A stretch of DNA of 64,000 bases. Source: Flavobacterium cauense R2A-7. GTDB lineage: Bacteria > Bacteroidota > Bacteroidia > Flavobacteriales > Flavobacteriaceae. Where the stretch lies: assembly GCF_000498475.1 (NCBI RefSeq), contig NZ_AVBI01000016.1, positions 186,001-250,000 on the forward strand, read 5' to 3'. Positions within the stretch are counted from its first letter, which is position 1. Each line of letters opens with the position of its first letter. The notes beneath the pieces are model-generated. The model was not told where the DNA came from, searched no databases, and saw only the letters and a program-made list of their open reading frames with translations. Below, one piece after another: positions 35,989 through 43,631 of this stretch. Both the position numbers and the translations under genes were made by a program.

Positions 35989-36885
35989 ATGAAATTGATA
36001 AAAAGGTTGGCTGTAGTAGCAGCGGTTATGGTTATAAGCGGAATATTTATTTACGCTACAACAAGTGTGAATTCGGTGAAAAGTACCTATGAATTTACCA
36101 GAATTCCGTTAAATATTGATTTTTCGGGAGAGAAAACACCGTTAACGATTGCCGATGTCCGCGAGCGCTTTGATCGGGAATTGACAGTAAACGTTAATCT
36201 TCATGCGACGACCGAATTGGTGATTAAAAGAGCCAATCGCGTTTTTCCGGTTATCGAACCCATTCTGAAAAAAAATGGGGTACCGGATGATTTTAAATAT
36301 CTCGCAGTTATCGAAAGCGGACTGGTAAATGTAACCTCTCCCTCAGGAGCAAAAGGCGTATGGCAGTTTATGCCGGAAACCGCAAAAGAGATGGGGATGG
36401 AAGTGAATGATGTAGTCGATGAACGTTATCATGTAGAAAAATCAACCGAGATTGCCTGTCAGTATCTTTTGAAGGCGAAAGCGAAATTCGGAAACTGGAC
36501 CATGGCAGCCGCTTCTTATAATGGCGGTATGAACGGCATGGATCGTTTTATGGAAGCGCAAAAAGTGAGTGATTACTACGATTTACTTGTAAACGAGGAA
36601 ACATCGCGTTACGTTTTCAGAATTCTGGCGTTGAAGGAAATCATGCAAAACCAACAGAAATACGGTTATGCCTTGCCAAATGAGATTTTATATCCTCAAA
36701 TTCCGACGAAAAAAATTCCGGTTACGGCCAATATTGATGATTTGGCTGCTTTTGCAATCGAGCAGGGCATTAATTATAAAATTTTAAAAATTCACAATCC
36801 GTGGTTACGCGACAAAAAGTTAGTAGTACAACCCGGAAAAGTGTATACCATAGAAATTCCGTTAGAAGGATATATTAAAAAGTAA
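35989..36885 (+). CDS. Lytic transglycosylase (SLT domain)
   Basis: The 298-residue protein starts with one hydrophobic N-terminal segment (RLAVVAAVMVISGIFIYATT) that is either a signal anchor or signal peptide. The SLT domain spans about residues 95-220: FKYLAVIESGLVNVTSPSGAKGVWQFMPETAKEMG has the catalytic Glu (VIESG), and MAAASYNGGMNGMDRFM holds the AYNGG-type motif. A short C-terminal part (IEQGINYKILKIHNPWLRDKKLVVQPGKVYTIEIP) resembles a degenerate LysM-like end. It cuts the glycan strands of peptidoglycan in the periplasm. Confidence 0.9.
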   Translation: MKLIKRLAVVAAVMVISGIFIYATTSVNSVKSTYEFTRIPLNIDFSGEKTPLTIADVRERFDRELTVNVNLHATTELVIKRANRVFPVIEPILKKNGVPDDFKYLAVIESGLVNVTSPSGAKGVWQFMPETAKEMGMEVNDVVDERYHVEKSTEIACQYLLKAKAKFGNWTMAAASYNGGMNGMDRFMEAQKVSDYYDLLVNEETSRYVFRILALKEIMQNQQKYGYALPNEILYPQIPTKKIPVTANIDDLAAFAIEQGINYKILKIHNPWLRDKKLVVQPGKVYTIEIPLEGYIKK

Positions 36886-36887
36886 TA

Positions 36888-37262
36888 ATGAAAAAAATGA
36901 CAGTATCTCTTGTTTTGGCGCTGATGGTCATCGGGTTGTTGGCTGGTATTTTAAGCGGACTGATAGGAGTTGGCGGTGGTATAATCATTGTTCCGTTGTT
37001 GCTTCTTTTGGGTTTTTCCCAACATCAGGCACAAGGCACAAGTTTGGCAGCGCTACTTCCTCCGGTTACTTTGCTGGCGGTTCTGAATTATTATAAAGAA
37101 GGCTATATCAACTGGAAATACGCCATTATCATTTCGGCAGTTTTTATTCTCGGAGGTTTTTTAGGCAGTAAATTGGCAATAAGTATCGACCAAAAAATAC
37201 TTAAGAAAATATTTGGTGTGATTTTGTTGCTTGTGGCCGGTAAAATGATTTTGGGTAAATAA
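36888..37262 (+). CDS. TSUP family membrane protein, half length
   Basis: The 124-residue protein has four hydrophobic segments and a single TSUP signature: GILSGLIGVGGGIIIVPLLLLLGFSQHQAQGTSLAA near residues 20-55, then GGFLGSKLAISIDQKILKKIFGVILLLVAGKM. Standard TSUP permeases have about 250 residues with two such halves, so this is a one-repeat form that may work as a dimer. The frame is complete with a proper C-terminus, and short TSUP proteins exist in other bacteria, so it is not a fragment. It starts 2 bp after the transglycosylase stop. Confidence 0.83.
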   Translation: MKKMTVSLVLALMVIGLLAGILSGLIGVGGGIIIVPLLLLLGFSQHQAQGTSLAALLPPVTLLAVLNYYKEGYINWKYAIIISAVFILGGFLGSKLAISIDQKILKKIFGVILLLVAGKMILGK

Positions 37263-37964
37263 TTACTGTTTGGCGATTCTGTCTTTAGCAGTTTTTTCAT
37301 TAATTATGAGTACGCTGATTGCGTCATAAAAACGATCGTAATTCAATTCGAATGAAGCAGTATAGGTTGTTTTCGGTCCCGGATTAATGCCACCTCTGCG
37401 AATGTCAATCACATTCATGCCTTCGTCGATAAGAAAGGTTGTCGGAATGCCGAGTGTGTGCTTTAAGGTTGAAACCAGATAACAGTCTTTGTTGTAGGTT
37501 TCATCGGCATAGCAAACTTCAATTTGATAGCTGAATTTTTTGGCTATTTTTTTCATGTCCTTTCTTCTGTCCCAAAACACCACGACAATCTGAATGTCCT
37601 TTTCGTATTTTTTTGCCAATTTGTTCAGCGCTGGAATTTCGCCTTTTGCCGGTACACACCAGGAAGAATAGGTTAAGAGGTAAACCGGTTTTTTTATGGC
37701 ATTGAGATGGAGTCGTTTTTTATGAACGCGTTTGAAACTGAAGTTGTCAAATTTTGTTCCGATAAGATGATTATGCACCAGAGAATCGAACAGTGTTTTT
37801 CCCAATTGCACATTTCCTTTCTCAAATGCGGCATTTGAACTTTTGATGTACGGTTTGATGTTTTTGTGGATGTTGTAAGAAAACAAAGCATGGGCGCTAT
37901 CTTGTGCAGTAACTGTATAAGATAGAAGACAAACAGCTATAATTTTGAAGTAAAATTTAAGCAT
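37263..37964 (-). CDS. TlpA-like thioredoxin-fold protein lacking the second Cys
   Basis: The 233-residue product has a signal peptide (MLKFYFKIIAVCLLSYTVTAQ) and a thioredoxin-fold part from about residue 85: PVYLLTYSSWCVPAKGEIPALNKLAKKY, then IQIVVVFWDRR and GIPTTFLIDEGMNVIDIRRGG with the cis-Pro (IPT). The active site is WCVPAK, so the second Cys of WCxxC is replaced by Lys. Such one-Cys forms cannot do standard dithiol exchange. It converges on the half-length TSUP gene with adjacent stop codons. Function is uncertain. Confidence 0.8.
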   Translation of the reverse strand: MLKFYFKIIAVCLLSYTVTAQDSAHALFSYNIHKNIKPYIKSSNAAFEKGNVQLGKTLFDSLVHNHLIGTKFDNFSFKRVHKKRLHLNAIKKPVYLLTYSSWCVPAKGEIPALNKLAKKYEKDIQIVVVFWDRRKDMKKIAKKFSYQIEVCYADETYNKDCYLVSTLKHTLGIPTTFLIDEGMNVIDIRRGGINPGPKTTYTASFELNYDRFYDAISVLIINEKTAKDRIAKQ

Positions 37965-38110
37965 CTTCTTCGTTTTTGGTTCGATAAAATTACGGCTTTT
38001 ATCGCCTACGGAATTTCTATGTCGGTAAGATGCATGAATAATCGACAGGAAACCTATAAAAACAACAAAAGCGCCATAATGACGCTTTTATTTTATTGGT
38101 AATGAGGTTG

Positions 38111-38626
38111 TTATATCTTTTTAAGCTGATCTTTCATCATTTTGATCTGATCTTTCAGCATGTTTTGTTTGTCTAATTTTTTAGCCTCATTCAATAGGTT
38201 AGTTGCTTCGATTTTTCTTCTTCGGGTCATGGCAATGCCAGCTAATTGTAGTTTCGCCAAAGCCAAATCCTGATCCATGCTTAAACCTAATTCAATTGCC
38301 TTTTTAAAATATTTCTCGGCTGCCGATAAATTCGTTTGCGAAACCAAGATTCCGTGAAGGTAATTGAAATAACCTTGTTGTTTGCGGATTAAAGCTGTTT
38401 CCGGATTTTTAATATGTGAAAGCCATTTTCCGGCGCCTTCCATGTTTTGTTTTCTCAATTGCAGGAAAGCCAACAATATAAATTCATTTTTAAAATAAAG
38501 TAAAATAAAAATAGAAGAGAAAAGGATCAGAAAAATTCCGTTTCCTATTTCTTTGTCTACGATTTGCCAAATCCCTAAAGCGATTAACAATCCGGCTAAA
38601 ATCAGTTTAATATTTCTGTGAAACAT
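38111..38626 (-). CDS. Hypothetical membrane protein with TPR-like C-terminus
   Basis: The 171-residue protein begins with two hydrophobic segments (LILAGLLIALGIWQIV and NGIFLILFSSIFILLYF) and continues with helices of TPR/Sel1-like spacing (LVSQTNLSAAEKYFKKAIELGLSMDQDLALAKLQLAGIAM). It ends in a Lys-rich tail. This resembles DUF2892-like/tetratricopeptide proteins of Flavobacteria; no defined function. It is divergent from rpmH with a 250-bp gap that holds the rpmH promoter. Confidence 0.7.
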   Translation of the reverse strand: MFHRNIKLILAGLLIALGIWQIVDKEIGNGIFLILFSSIFILLYFKNEFILLAFLQLRKQNMEGAGKWLSHIKNPETALIRKQQGYFNYLHGILVSQTNLSAAEKYFKKAIELGLSMDQDLALAKLQLAGIAMTRRRKIEATNLLNEAKKLDKQNMLKDQIKMMKDQLKKI

Positions 38627-38778
38627 AATGGTTTTATATTTAAGTTTGCAAATGTAATAAATAGTAATGAGCCACCGAAAAAAGTTTTTTTAAACAGTAA
38701 CAATTCGGAGGAAAAAAGGGTTCTAACTGTTTATACTGTAATTATATGGCATAACGATAAAAATTTTTATCAAACCAC

Positions 38779-38808
38779 TTGTCAGAAATAAAAGTCTTTG
38801 TATATTTG
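38779..38808 (+). promoter_or_regulatory. rpmH promoter
   Basis: TTG (38779-38781), 19 nt, TATATTTG (38801-38808) is a perfect match to the Bacteroidota consensus. The predicted leader is about 65 nt. Confidence 0.8.
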
Positions 38809-38879
38809 CACTCGGTTTTGAAGCGAGGTTAATTTCAAAGCTGGAACTATTTTAAAAACACGATTTAAAGATAAAAGCA

Positions 38880-39041
38880 ATGAGTAAGAGAACGTTTCAA
38901 CCATCGAAAAGAAAAAGAAGAAACAAACATGGTTTCATGGATAGAATGGCTTCTGCTAACGGAAGAAAAGTATTAGCACGCAGAAGAGCTAAAGGAAGAC
39001 ATAAGTTAACGGTTTCATCTGAGCCTAGACACAAAAAATAA
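38880..39041 (+). CDS. rpmH: 50S ribosomal protein L34
   Basis: A 53-residue, very basic protein: [19 protein letters not shown], then [24 protein letters not shown], ending EPRHKK. The KRTFQPSxRKRxxxHGFxxRMxxxxGRxxLxxRRxKGRxxLxxS pattern is unmistakable for L34. It is short and easily missed. It has its own strong promoter and a terminator at 39063-39091. In many bacteria rpmH is linked to rnpA and dnaA, but here it precedes carB, as commonly seen in Flavobacteria. Confidence 0.97.
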
Positions 39042-39062
39042 TGATTTTACAATCATAAATAG

Positions 39063-39094
39063 AGCGTTACTTTTTATCAGTAACGCTTTTTTTA
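39063..39094 (+). terminator. Terminator after rpmH
   Basis: AGCGTTAC (39063-39070) / GTAACGCT (39080-39087), then a T run. Confidence 0.85.
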
Positions 39095-39155
39095 TACCTT
39101 ATCGAGAATAAAGACGCAACTTTTTGTGTCTCAATAACTACAACAACACAACACA

Positions 39156-42008
39156 ATGCCAAAAGACAATTCAATCAAATCGGTTTTAATTATTGGTTCG
39201 GGACCAATTGTAATCGGACAAGCCTGTGAGTTTGACTACGCAGGATCTCAATCTGCACGTTCGTTAAGAGAAGAAGGAATTGAAGTTATCTTGATTAACT
39301 CCAATCCTGCTACCATCATGACCGATCCTTCCATGGCGGATCATGTGTATTTAAAACCGCTAACGACAAAATCCATCATCGAAATCTTAAAAGCGCACCC
39401 ACAAATTGATGCCGTTTTACCGACTATGGGAGGACAAACCGCATTAAATTTATGTTTGGAAGCGGATGAAAAAGGCATCTGGCAAGATTTTAACGTGCGC
39501 ATGATTGGTGTCGATGTGAATGCTATCAACATCACAGAAGACCGCGAGCAGTTCAAACAATTATTAGAGCGAATTGAGGTTCCGACCGCGCCTGCAAAAA
39601 CAGCAAACTCTTTCCTTAAAGGTAAAGAAATCGCGCAGGAATTCGGTTTTCCTTTAGTAATTCGTCCTTCGTTTACGCTTGGAGGAACCGGAGCAGCTTT
39701 CGTTTTCAAGAAAGAAGATTTCGACGAAAAACTAACCTACGGATTAGAAATGTCTCCTATCCACGAAGTATTGATTGATAAAGCACTTTTGGGTTGGAAA
39801 GAATATGAATTAGAGTTGTTACGCGATAAAAACGACAATGTTGTAATTATCTGTACAATTGAAAATATGGATCCGATGGGAATCCACACCGGTGACAGTA
39901 TAACAGTGGCACCAGCCATGACGCTTTCCGACAGAACGTTCCAAAGAATGCGTGATATGGCAATTCTGATGATGCGTAGTATCGGAAACTTTGCCGGAGG
40001 TTGTAACGTGCAGTTTGCCGTTTCACCGGACGAAAAAGAAGACATCGTGGCGATTGAAATCAACCCACGTGTATCGCGTTCGTCTGCTTTGGCATCAAAA
40101 GCAACAGGATATCCAATTGCAAAAATTGCAACAAAATTAGCCTTAGGATATACGCTTGACGAATTGCAAAACCAAATTACAAAATCAACTTCCGCGTTGT
40201 TCGAGCCAACTCTGGATTACGTTATCGTGAAAATCCCGCGTTGGAATTTCGATAAATTTGAAGGCGCCGACAGAACATTAGGTCTTCAGATGAAATCGGT
40301 TGGCGAAGTAATGGGTATCGGACGTTCGTTCCAGGAAGCGCTACACAAAGCAACCCAGTCGTTGGAAATCAAACGTAATGGGTTAGGAGCTGACGGAAAA
40401 GGATATACCAATTACGATCAGATTATAGATAAATTAACTCATGCGAGCTGGGATCGTGTTTTCGTAATTTACGATGCAATTGCAATGGGTATTCCGTTAA
40501 GCAGAATCCACGAAATCACCAAAATCGATATGTGGTTCCTGAGACAATACGAGGAATTGTATGTGTTGGAAAAAGAAATTTCAAAATATAAAATAGATAC
40601 GTTACCAAAAGAATTGCTTTTGGAAGCGAAACAAAAAGGGTACGGTGACCGCCAAATTGCACACATGCTGGGCTGTTTGGAAAGTCAGGTACATACGCTC
40701 CGCGATGAAATGGGAGTACAACGTGTATACAAATTGGTTGACACTTGTGCGGCTGAATTCAAAGCAAAAACACCTTACTATTACTCGACATTTGAGGCTG
40801 AAATTCAAAAAGCTGACGGTACTCGTTTCGTTGATAACGAAAGTGTGGTGTCTGACAAGAAAAAAGTAATCGTTTTAGGTTCGGGACCAAACCGAATCGG
40901 ACAGGGAATCGAGTTTGATTATTCTTGTGTTCACGGGGTTTTAGCAGCATCAGAATGCGGTTACGAAACCATCATGATCAACTGTAATCCGGAAACGGTT
41001 TCCACGGATTTCGATACGGCAGATAAATTGTACTTCGAGCCGGTTTTCTGGGAGCATATTTACGACATTATCCGTCATGAGAAACCAGAAGGTGTAATCG
41101 TTCAGTTAGGTGGTCAAACGGCGCTTAAATTGGCTGAGAAGCTTTCGAAATACGGCGTGAAAATCTTAGGGACAAGTTTCGATGCTTTGGATTTGGCCGA
41201 AGACCGAGGCCGTTTCTCAGATTTGTTAACGGATTTACACATTCCGTTCCCGAAATTCGGTATTGCGGAAAGTGCGGATGAAGCTTCAAAATTAGCCGAT
41301 TCATTAGATTTCCCGCTATTGGTTCGTCCTTCGTATGTGTTGGGTGGTCAGGGAATGAAAATCGTAATCAACAAACAGGAATTAGAAGAGCACGTAATTG
41401 ATTTATTAAAATCGATTCCGGGTAATAAATTATTGTTAGACCATTATTTAGACGGCGCGATTGAAGCCGAAGCGGATGCAATTTGTGATGGCGAAAACGT
41501 ATACATCATTGGAATCATGGAGCATATCGAACCTTGTGGTGTGCACTCGGGCGACAGCAATGCAACGTTGCCACCGTTTAACTTGGGAGAGTTTGTGATG
41601 CAACAGATTAAAGATCATACACATAAAATTGCCTTGGCTTTGAAAACGGTTGGTCTGATTAATATACAGTTTGCGATTAAAGACGATACAGTTTATATTA
41701 TCGAAGCAAATCCGAGGGCATCGCGTACTGTGCCATTCATCGCAAAAGCCTATGGTGAACCTTATGTAAATTATGCTACAAAAGTAATGTTGGGGCACAA
41801 TAAAGTAACCGATTTTACCTTCAATCCGCAATTGAATGGCTACGCGATTAAACAACCGGTATTCTCTTTCAGTAAGTTTAAAAATGTAAACAAAGCGTTA
41901 GGGCCTGAGATGAAATCAACGGGAGAAAGTATCTTGTTTATCGATGACCTGAAAGACGATCAGTTCTACGAATTGTACTCCAGAAGAAAAATGTACTTGA
42001 GTAAATAA
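39156..42008 (+). CDS. carB: Carbamoyl-phosphate synthase, large subunit
   Basis: CarB makes carbamoyl phosphate from bicarbonate, ATP and ammonia delivered by CarA, for pyrimidine and arginine synthesis. The 950-residue protein has two homologous synthetase halves. The first starts SVLIIGSGPIVIGQACEFDYAGSQSARSL with LVIRPSFTLGGTGAAFV; the second starts KVIVLGSGPNRIGQGIEFDYSCVHGV with LLVRPSYVLGGQGMKIV. E. coli CarB has about 1073 residues; here the C-terminal MGS-like allosteric domain is missing after FYELYSRRKMYLSK, which is the usual short form in Flavobacteria. No carA lies next to it, so the subunits are encoded apart. Confidence 0.95.
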   Translation: MPKDNSIKSVLIIGSGPIVIGQACEFDYAGSQSARSLREEGIEVILINSNPATIMTDPSMADHVYLKPLTTKSIIEILKAHPQIDAVLPTMGGQTALNLCLEADEKGIWQDFNVRMIGVDVNAINITEDREQFKQLLERIEVPTAPAKTANSFLKGKEIAQEFGFPLVIRPSFTLGGTGAAFVFKKEDFDEKLTYGLEMSPIHEVLIDKALLGWKEYELELLRDKNDNVVIICTIENMDPMGIHTGDSITVAPAMTLSDRTFQRMRDMAILMMRSIGNFAGGCNVQFAVSPDEKEDIVAIEINPRVSRSSALASKATGYPIAKIATKLALGYTLDELQNQITKSTSALFEPTLDYVIVKIPRWNFDKFEGADRTLGLQMKSVGEVMGIGRSFQEALHKATQSLEIKRNGLGADGKGYTNYDQIIDKLTHASWDRVFVIYDAIAMGIPLSRIHEITKIDMWFLRQYEELYVLEKEISKYKIDTLPKELLLEAKQKGYGDRQIAHMLGCLESQVHTLRDEMGVQRVYKLVDTCAAEFKAKTPYYYSTFEAEIQKADGTRFVDNESVVSDKKKVIVLGSGPNRIGQGIEFDYSCVHGVLAASECGYETIMINCNPETVSTDFDTADKLYFEPVFWEHIYDIIRHEKPEGVIVQLGGQTALKLAEKLSKYGVKILGTSFDALDLAEDRGRFSDLLTDLHIPFPKFGIAESADEASKLADSLDFPLLVRPSYVLGGQGMKIVINKQELEEHVIDLLKSIPGNKLLLDHYLDGAIEAEADAICDGENVYIIGIMEHIEPCGVHSGDSNATLPPFNLGEFVMQQIKDHTHKIALALKTVGLINIQFAIKDDTVYIIEANPRASRTVPFIAKAYGEPYVNYATKVMLGHNKVTDFTFNPQLNGYAIKQPVFSFSKFKNVNKALGPEMKSTGESILFIDDLKDDQFYELYSRRKMYLSK

Positions 42009-42030
42009 GACTCAAATGCTTATAAAAGAA

Positions 42031-42056
42031 AATCCCTCAGTTGAGGGATTTTTTTA
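42031..42056. terminator. Terminator after carB
   Basis: AATCCCTCA / TTGAGGGATT followed by a T run, with A-rich sequence on the left for the converging GyrI-like gene. Confidence 0.8.
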
Positions 42057-42066
42057 TTGTTGACAG

Positions 42067-42546
42067 TTATGTTCTGGGTTTAATCGGAATCCAGATTTCT
42101 TCCTCCGAGTTAGGATCGTTGTTTTTGTATTTTTCGCCTAAAATTTCAAAATGCGGTCGATGGTCTAAATGGTATTCAGAATTCGGTAACCACTCTGCGA
42201 AAATGTAATGGAATATACTGTTGTCGGAACTTAAACCTTTGTATTCGAAGACGGCGTATAAACCAGTTGGGATTGTAAAAGTTTGCATGTCTTTAGGAAT
42301 GATTTTAAAATCGGTTACTTCAATCGCTGCCCATTTTTCAAAACTGGCATTCGGATTGAAATCTTTAAAATACAAATCGTCATAGTGTTGAATGGAATAA
42401 AGATTGGAGTTAACAGCTCTCTTAATGTCTTTTCGTTTCGGCATAAAATTTTGCCACAATTCCATCGTTTTGTTATCGGTTAACGACATAATTGTTTGCA
42501 TTCCGATTAGTTTTTTCTCTGAAAGAAGTTTGATTCTGGGTTTCAT
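42067..42546 (-). CDS. GyrI-like / AraC effector-binding domain protein
   Basis: The start is the ATG at 42544-42546 (MKPRIKLLSEKKLIGMQTIMSLTDN), giving 159 residues; ten upstream codons look untranslated. The pattern (ending in GLYAVFEYKG..., then IFAEWLPNSEYHLDHRPHFEIL) fits the SHS2-type effector-binding domain of GyrI/SbmC and of AraC/MerR regulators (PF06445/PF14526). It has no DNA-binding domain, so it is a standalone binder of small hydrophobic ligands. The ligand is unknown. Confidence 0.85.
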   Translation of the reverse strand: MKPRIKLLSEKKLIGMQTIMSLTDNKTMELWQNFMPKRKDIKRAVNSNLYSIQHYDDLYFKDFNPNASFEKWAAIEVTDFKIIPKDMQTFTIPTGLYAVFEYKGLSSDNSIFHYIFAEWLPNSEYHLDHRPHFEILGEKYKNNDPNSEEEIWIPIKPRT

Positions 42547-42632
42547 CTGTTTCGTTTTCAAAATCAAAAATACCAAAATAACATAGGAATCATCTGTTTT
42601 TAATTTAATAGCTTTACTGAAACTTATTATTC

Positions 42633-43592
42633 ATGGCTTTTTTAAAGAAAATAAATGCGAAAGCAAAAGCAGATGCCAATACGGGTTTCGGAACCAATTC
42701 AACCAATTATGGTGGTCGTTTTATCAGTAAAAACGGGAATGCGAACGTAAAGAAAGAAGGCATCGGTTTTGTGGAAAGCATCAGTTGGTATCATACGATG
42801 CTGGTTGTTCCCCGATGGAAATTCATGGTGACAATTTTTGTTTTTTACCTGTTGGTCAATTTGGTTTTTGCCAGTGTGTATTGCATTATCGGAGTGGAAC
42901 ATCTTAACGGGATTTCGGCCGATAATCCAATCGATAAATTCGGACAGGCGTTTTTCTTCAGTGCACAAACGTATACTACCGTTGGTTATGGTCATATCAG
43001 TCCGACCGGATTTTGGGCCAGTTTTGTAGCTTCGGTGGAGGCATTATTTGGCTTGTTAAGCTTTGCGATTGCGACCGGTTTGTTCTACGGAAGATTCAGT
43101 AAACCAAAAGCGTTTATTCGTTTTTCAGAAAATGCCATTATTGCGCCCTACAAAGAAATTACGGCTTTAATGCTGCGAATGACGCCTTATAAAAACACCA
43201 ATTTAACAGAAGCTGAAGCGCGACTGACCTTAGGAATGACTATTGAGGAAAACGGAAAACCGGTAAATAAATTCTATTCGCTGGATTTGGAGTTGCAACG
43301 AATCAATGCCTTAACGCTTAGTTGGACATTGGTGCACCCGATTACAGAGGAGAGTCCGCTCTACAATTTAACCAAAGAAGATTTTGAAAAAAATCAAGGG
43401 GAATTGGTAGTTTACGTAAAGGTTTTTGATGATATGTTCAGTACTTCCGTAGTGAAACGAACTTCGTATACTTTTGATGAATTCGTGTACGGCGCTAAAT
43501 TCATTCCGATGTTTTCCAGAAGTGAAGACGACAGCCATACCCGTCTTTTTATTGACAAATTAAATGCTTTTGAAGCAGTCGAATTAAATTAA
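42633..43592 (+). CDS. Inward-rectifier-type potassium channel (KirBac-like)
   Basis: The 319-residue protein has two membrane segments (about 64-88 and 127-150) with the selectivity filter TVGYG at residues 116-120 (AQTYTTVGYGHISP). The C-terminal half is an immunoglobulin-like Kir cytoplasmic domain: FIRFSENAIIAPYKEITALMLRM, then NALTLSWTLVHPITEESPLY. Length and the slide-helix segment WYHTMLVVPRWKF before TM1 fit KirBac channels. It would pass K+ across the inner membrane as a tetramer. It has no partner genes nearby and ends at a shared terminator. Confidence 0.9.
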   Translation: MAFLKKINAKAKADANTGFGTNSTNYGGRFISKNGNANVKKEGIGFVESISWYHTMLVVPRWKFMVTIFVFYLLVNLVFASVYCIIGVEHLNGISADNPIDKFGQAFFFSAQTYTTVGYGHISPTGFWASFVASVEALFGLLSFAIATGLFYGRFSKPKAFIRFSENAIIAPYKEITALMLRMTPYKNTNLTEAEARLTLGMTIEENGKPVNKFYSLDLELQRINALTLSWTLVHPITEESPLYNLTKEDFEKNQGELVVYVKVFDDMFSTSVVKRTSYTFDEFVYGAKFIPMFSRSEDDSHTRLFIDKLNAFEAVELN

Positions 43593-43597
43593 ATAAA

Positions 43598-43630
43598 AAA
43601 GCCTTTCAGTGTTATGAAAGGCTTTTTGTT
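43598..43630. terminator. Bidirectional terminator between the K+ channel and DUF3857 genes
   Basis: AAGCCTTTCA (43599-43608) / TGAAAGGCTT (43615-43624), flanked by A and T runs. Confidence 0.85.
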
Positions 43631-43631
43631 T

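Noticed and set aside
36888..37262. Truncated pseudogene of a full TSUP permease
   Set aside because: The frame is complete with membrane segments and a proper end, and no remnant of the second half is seen downstream.
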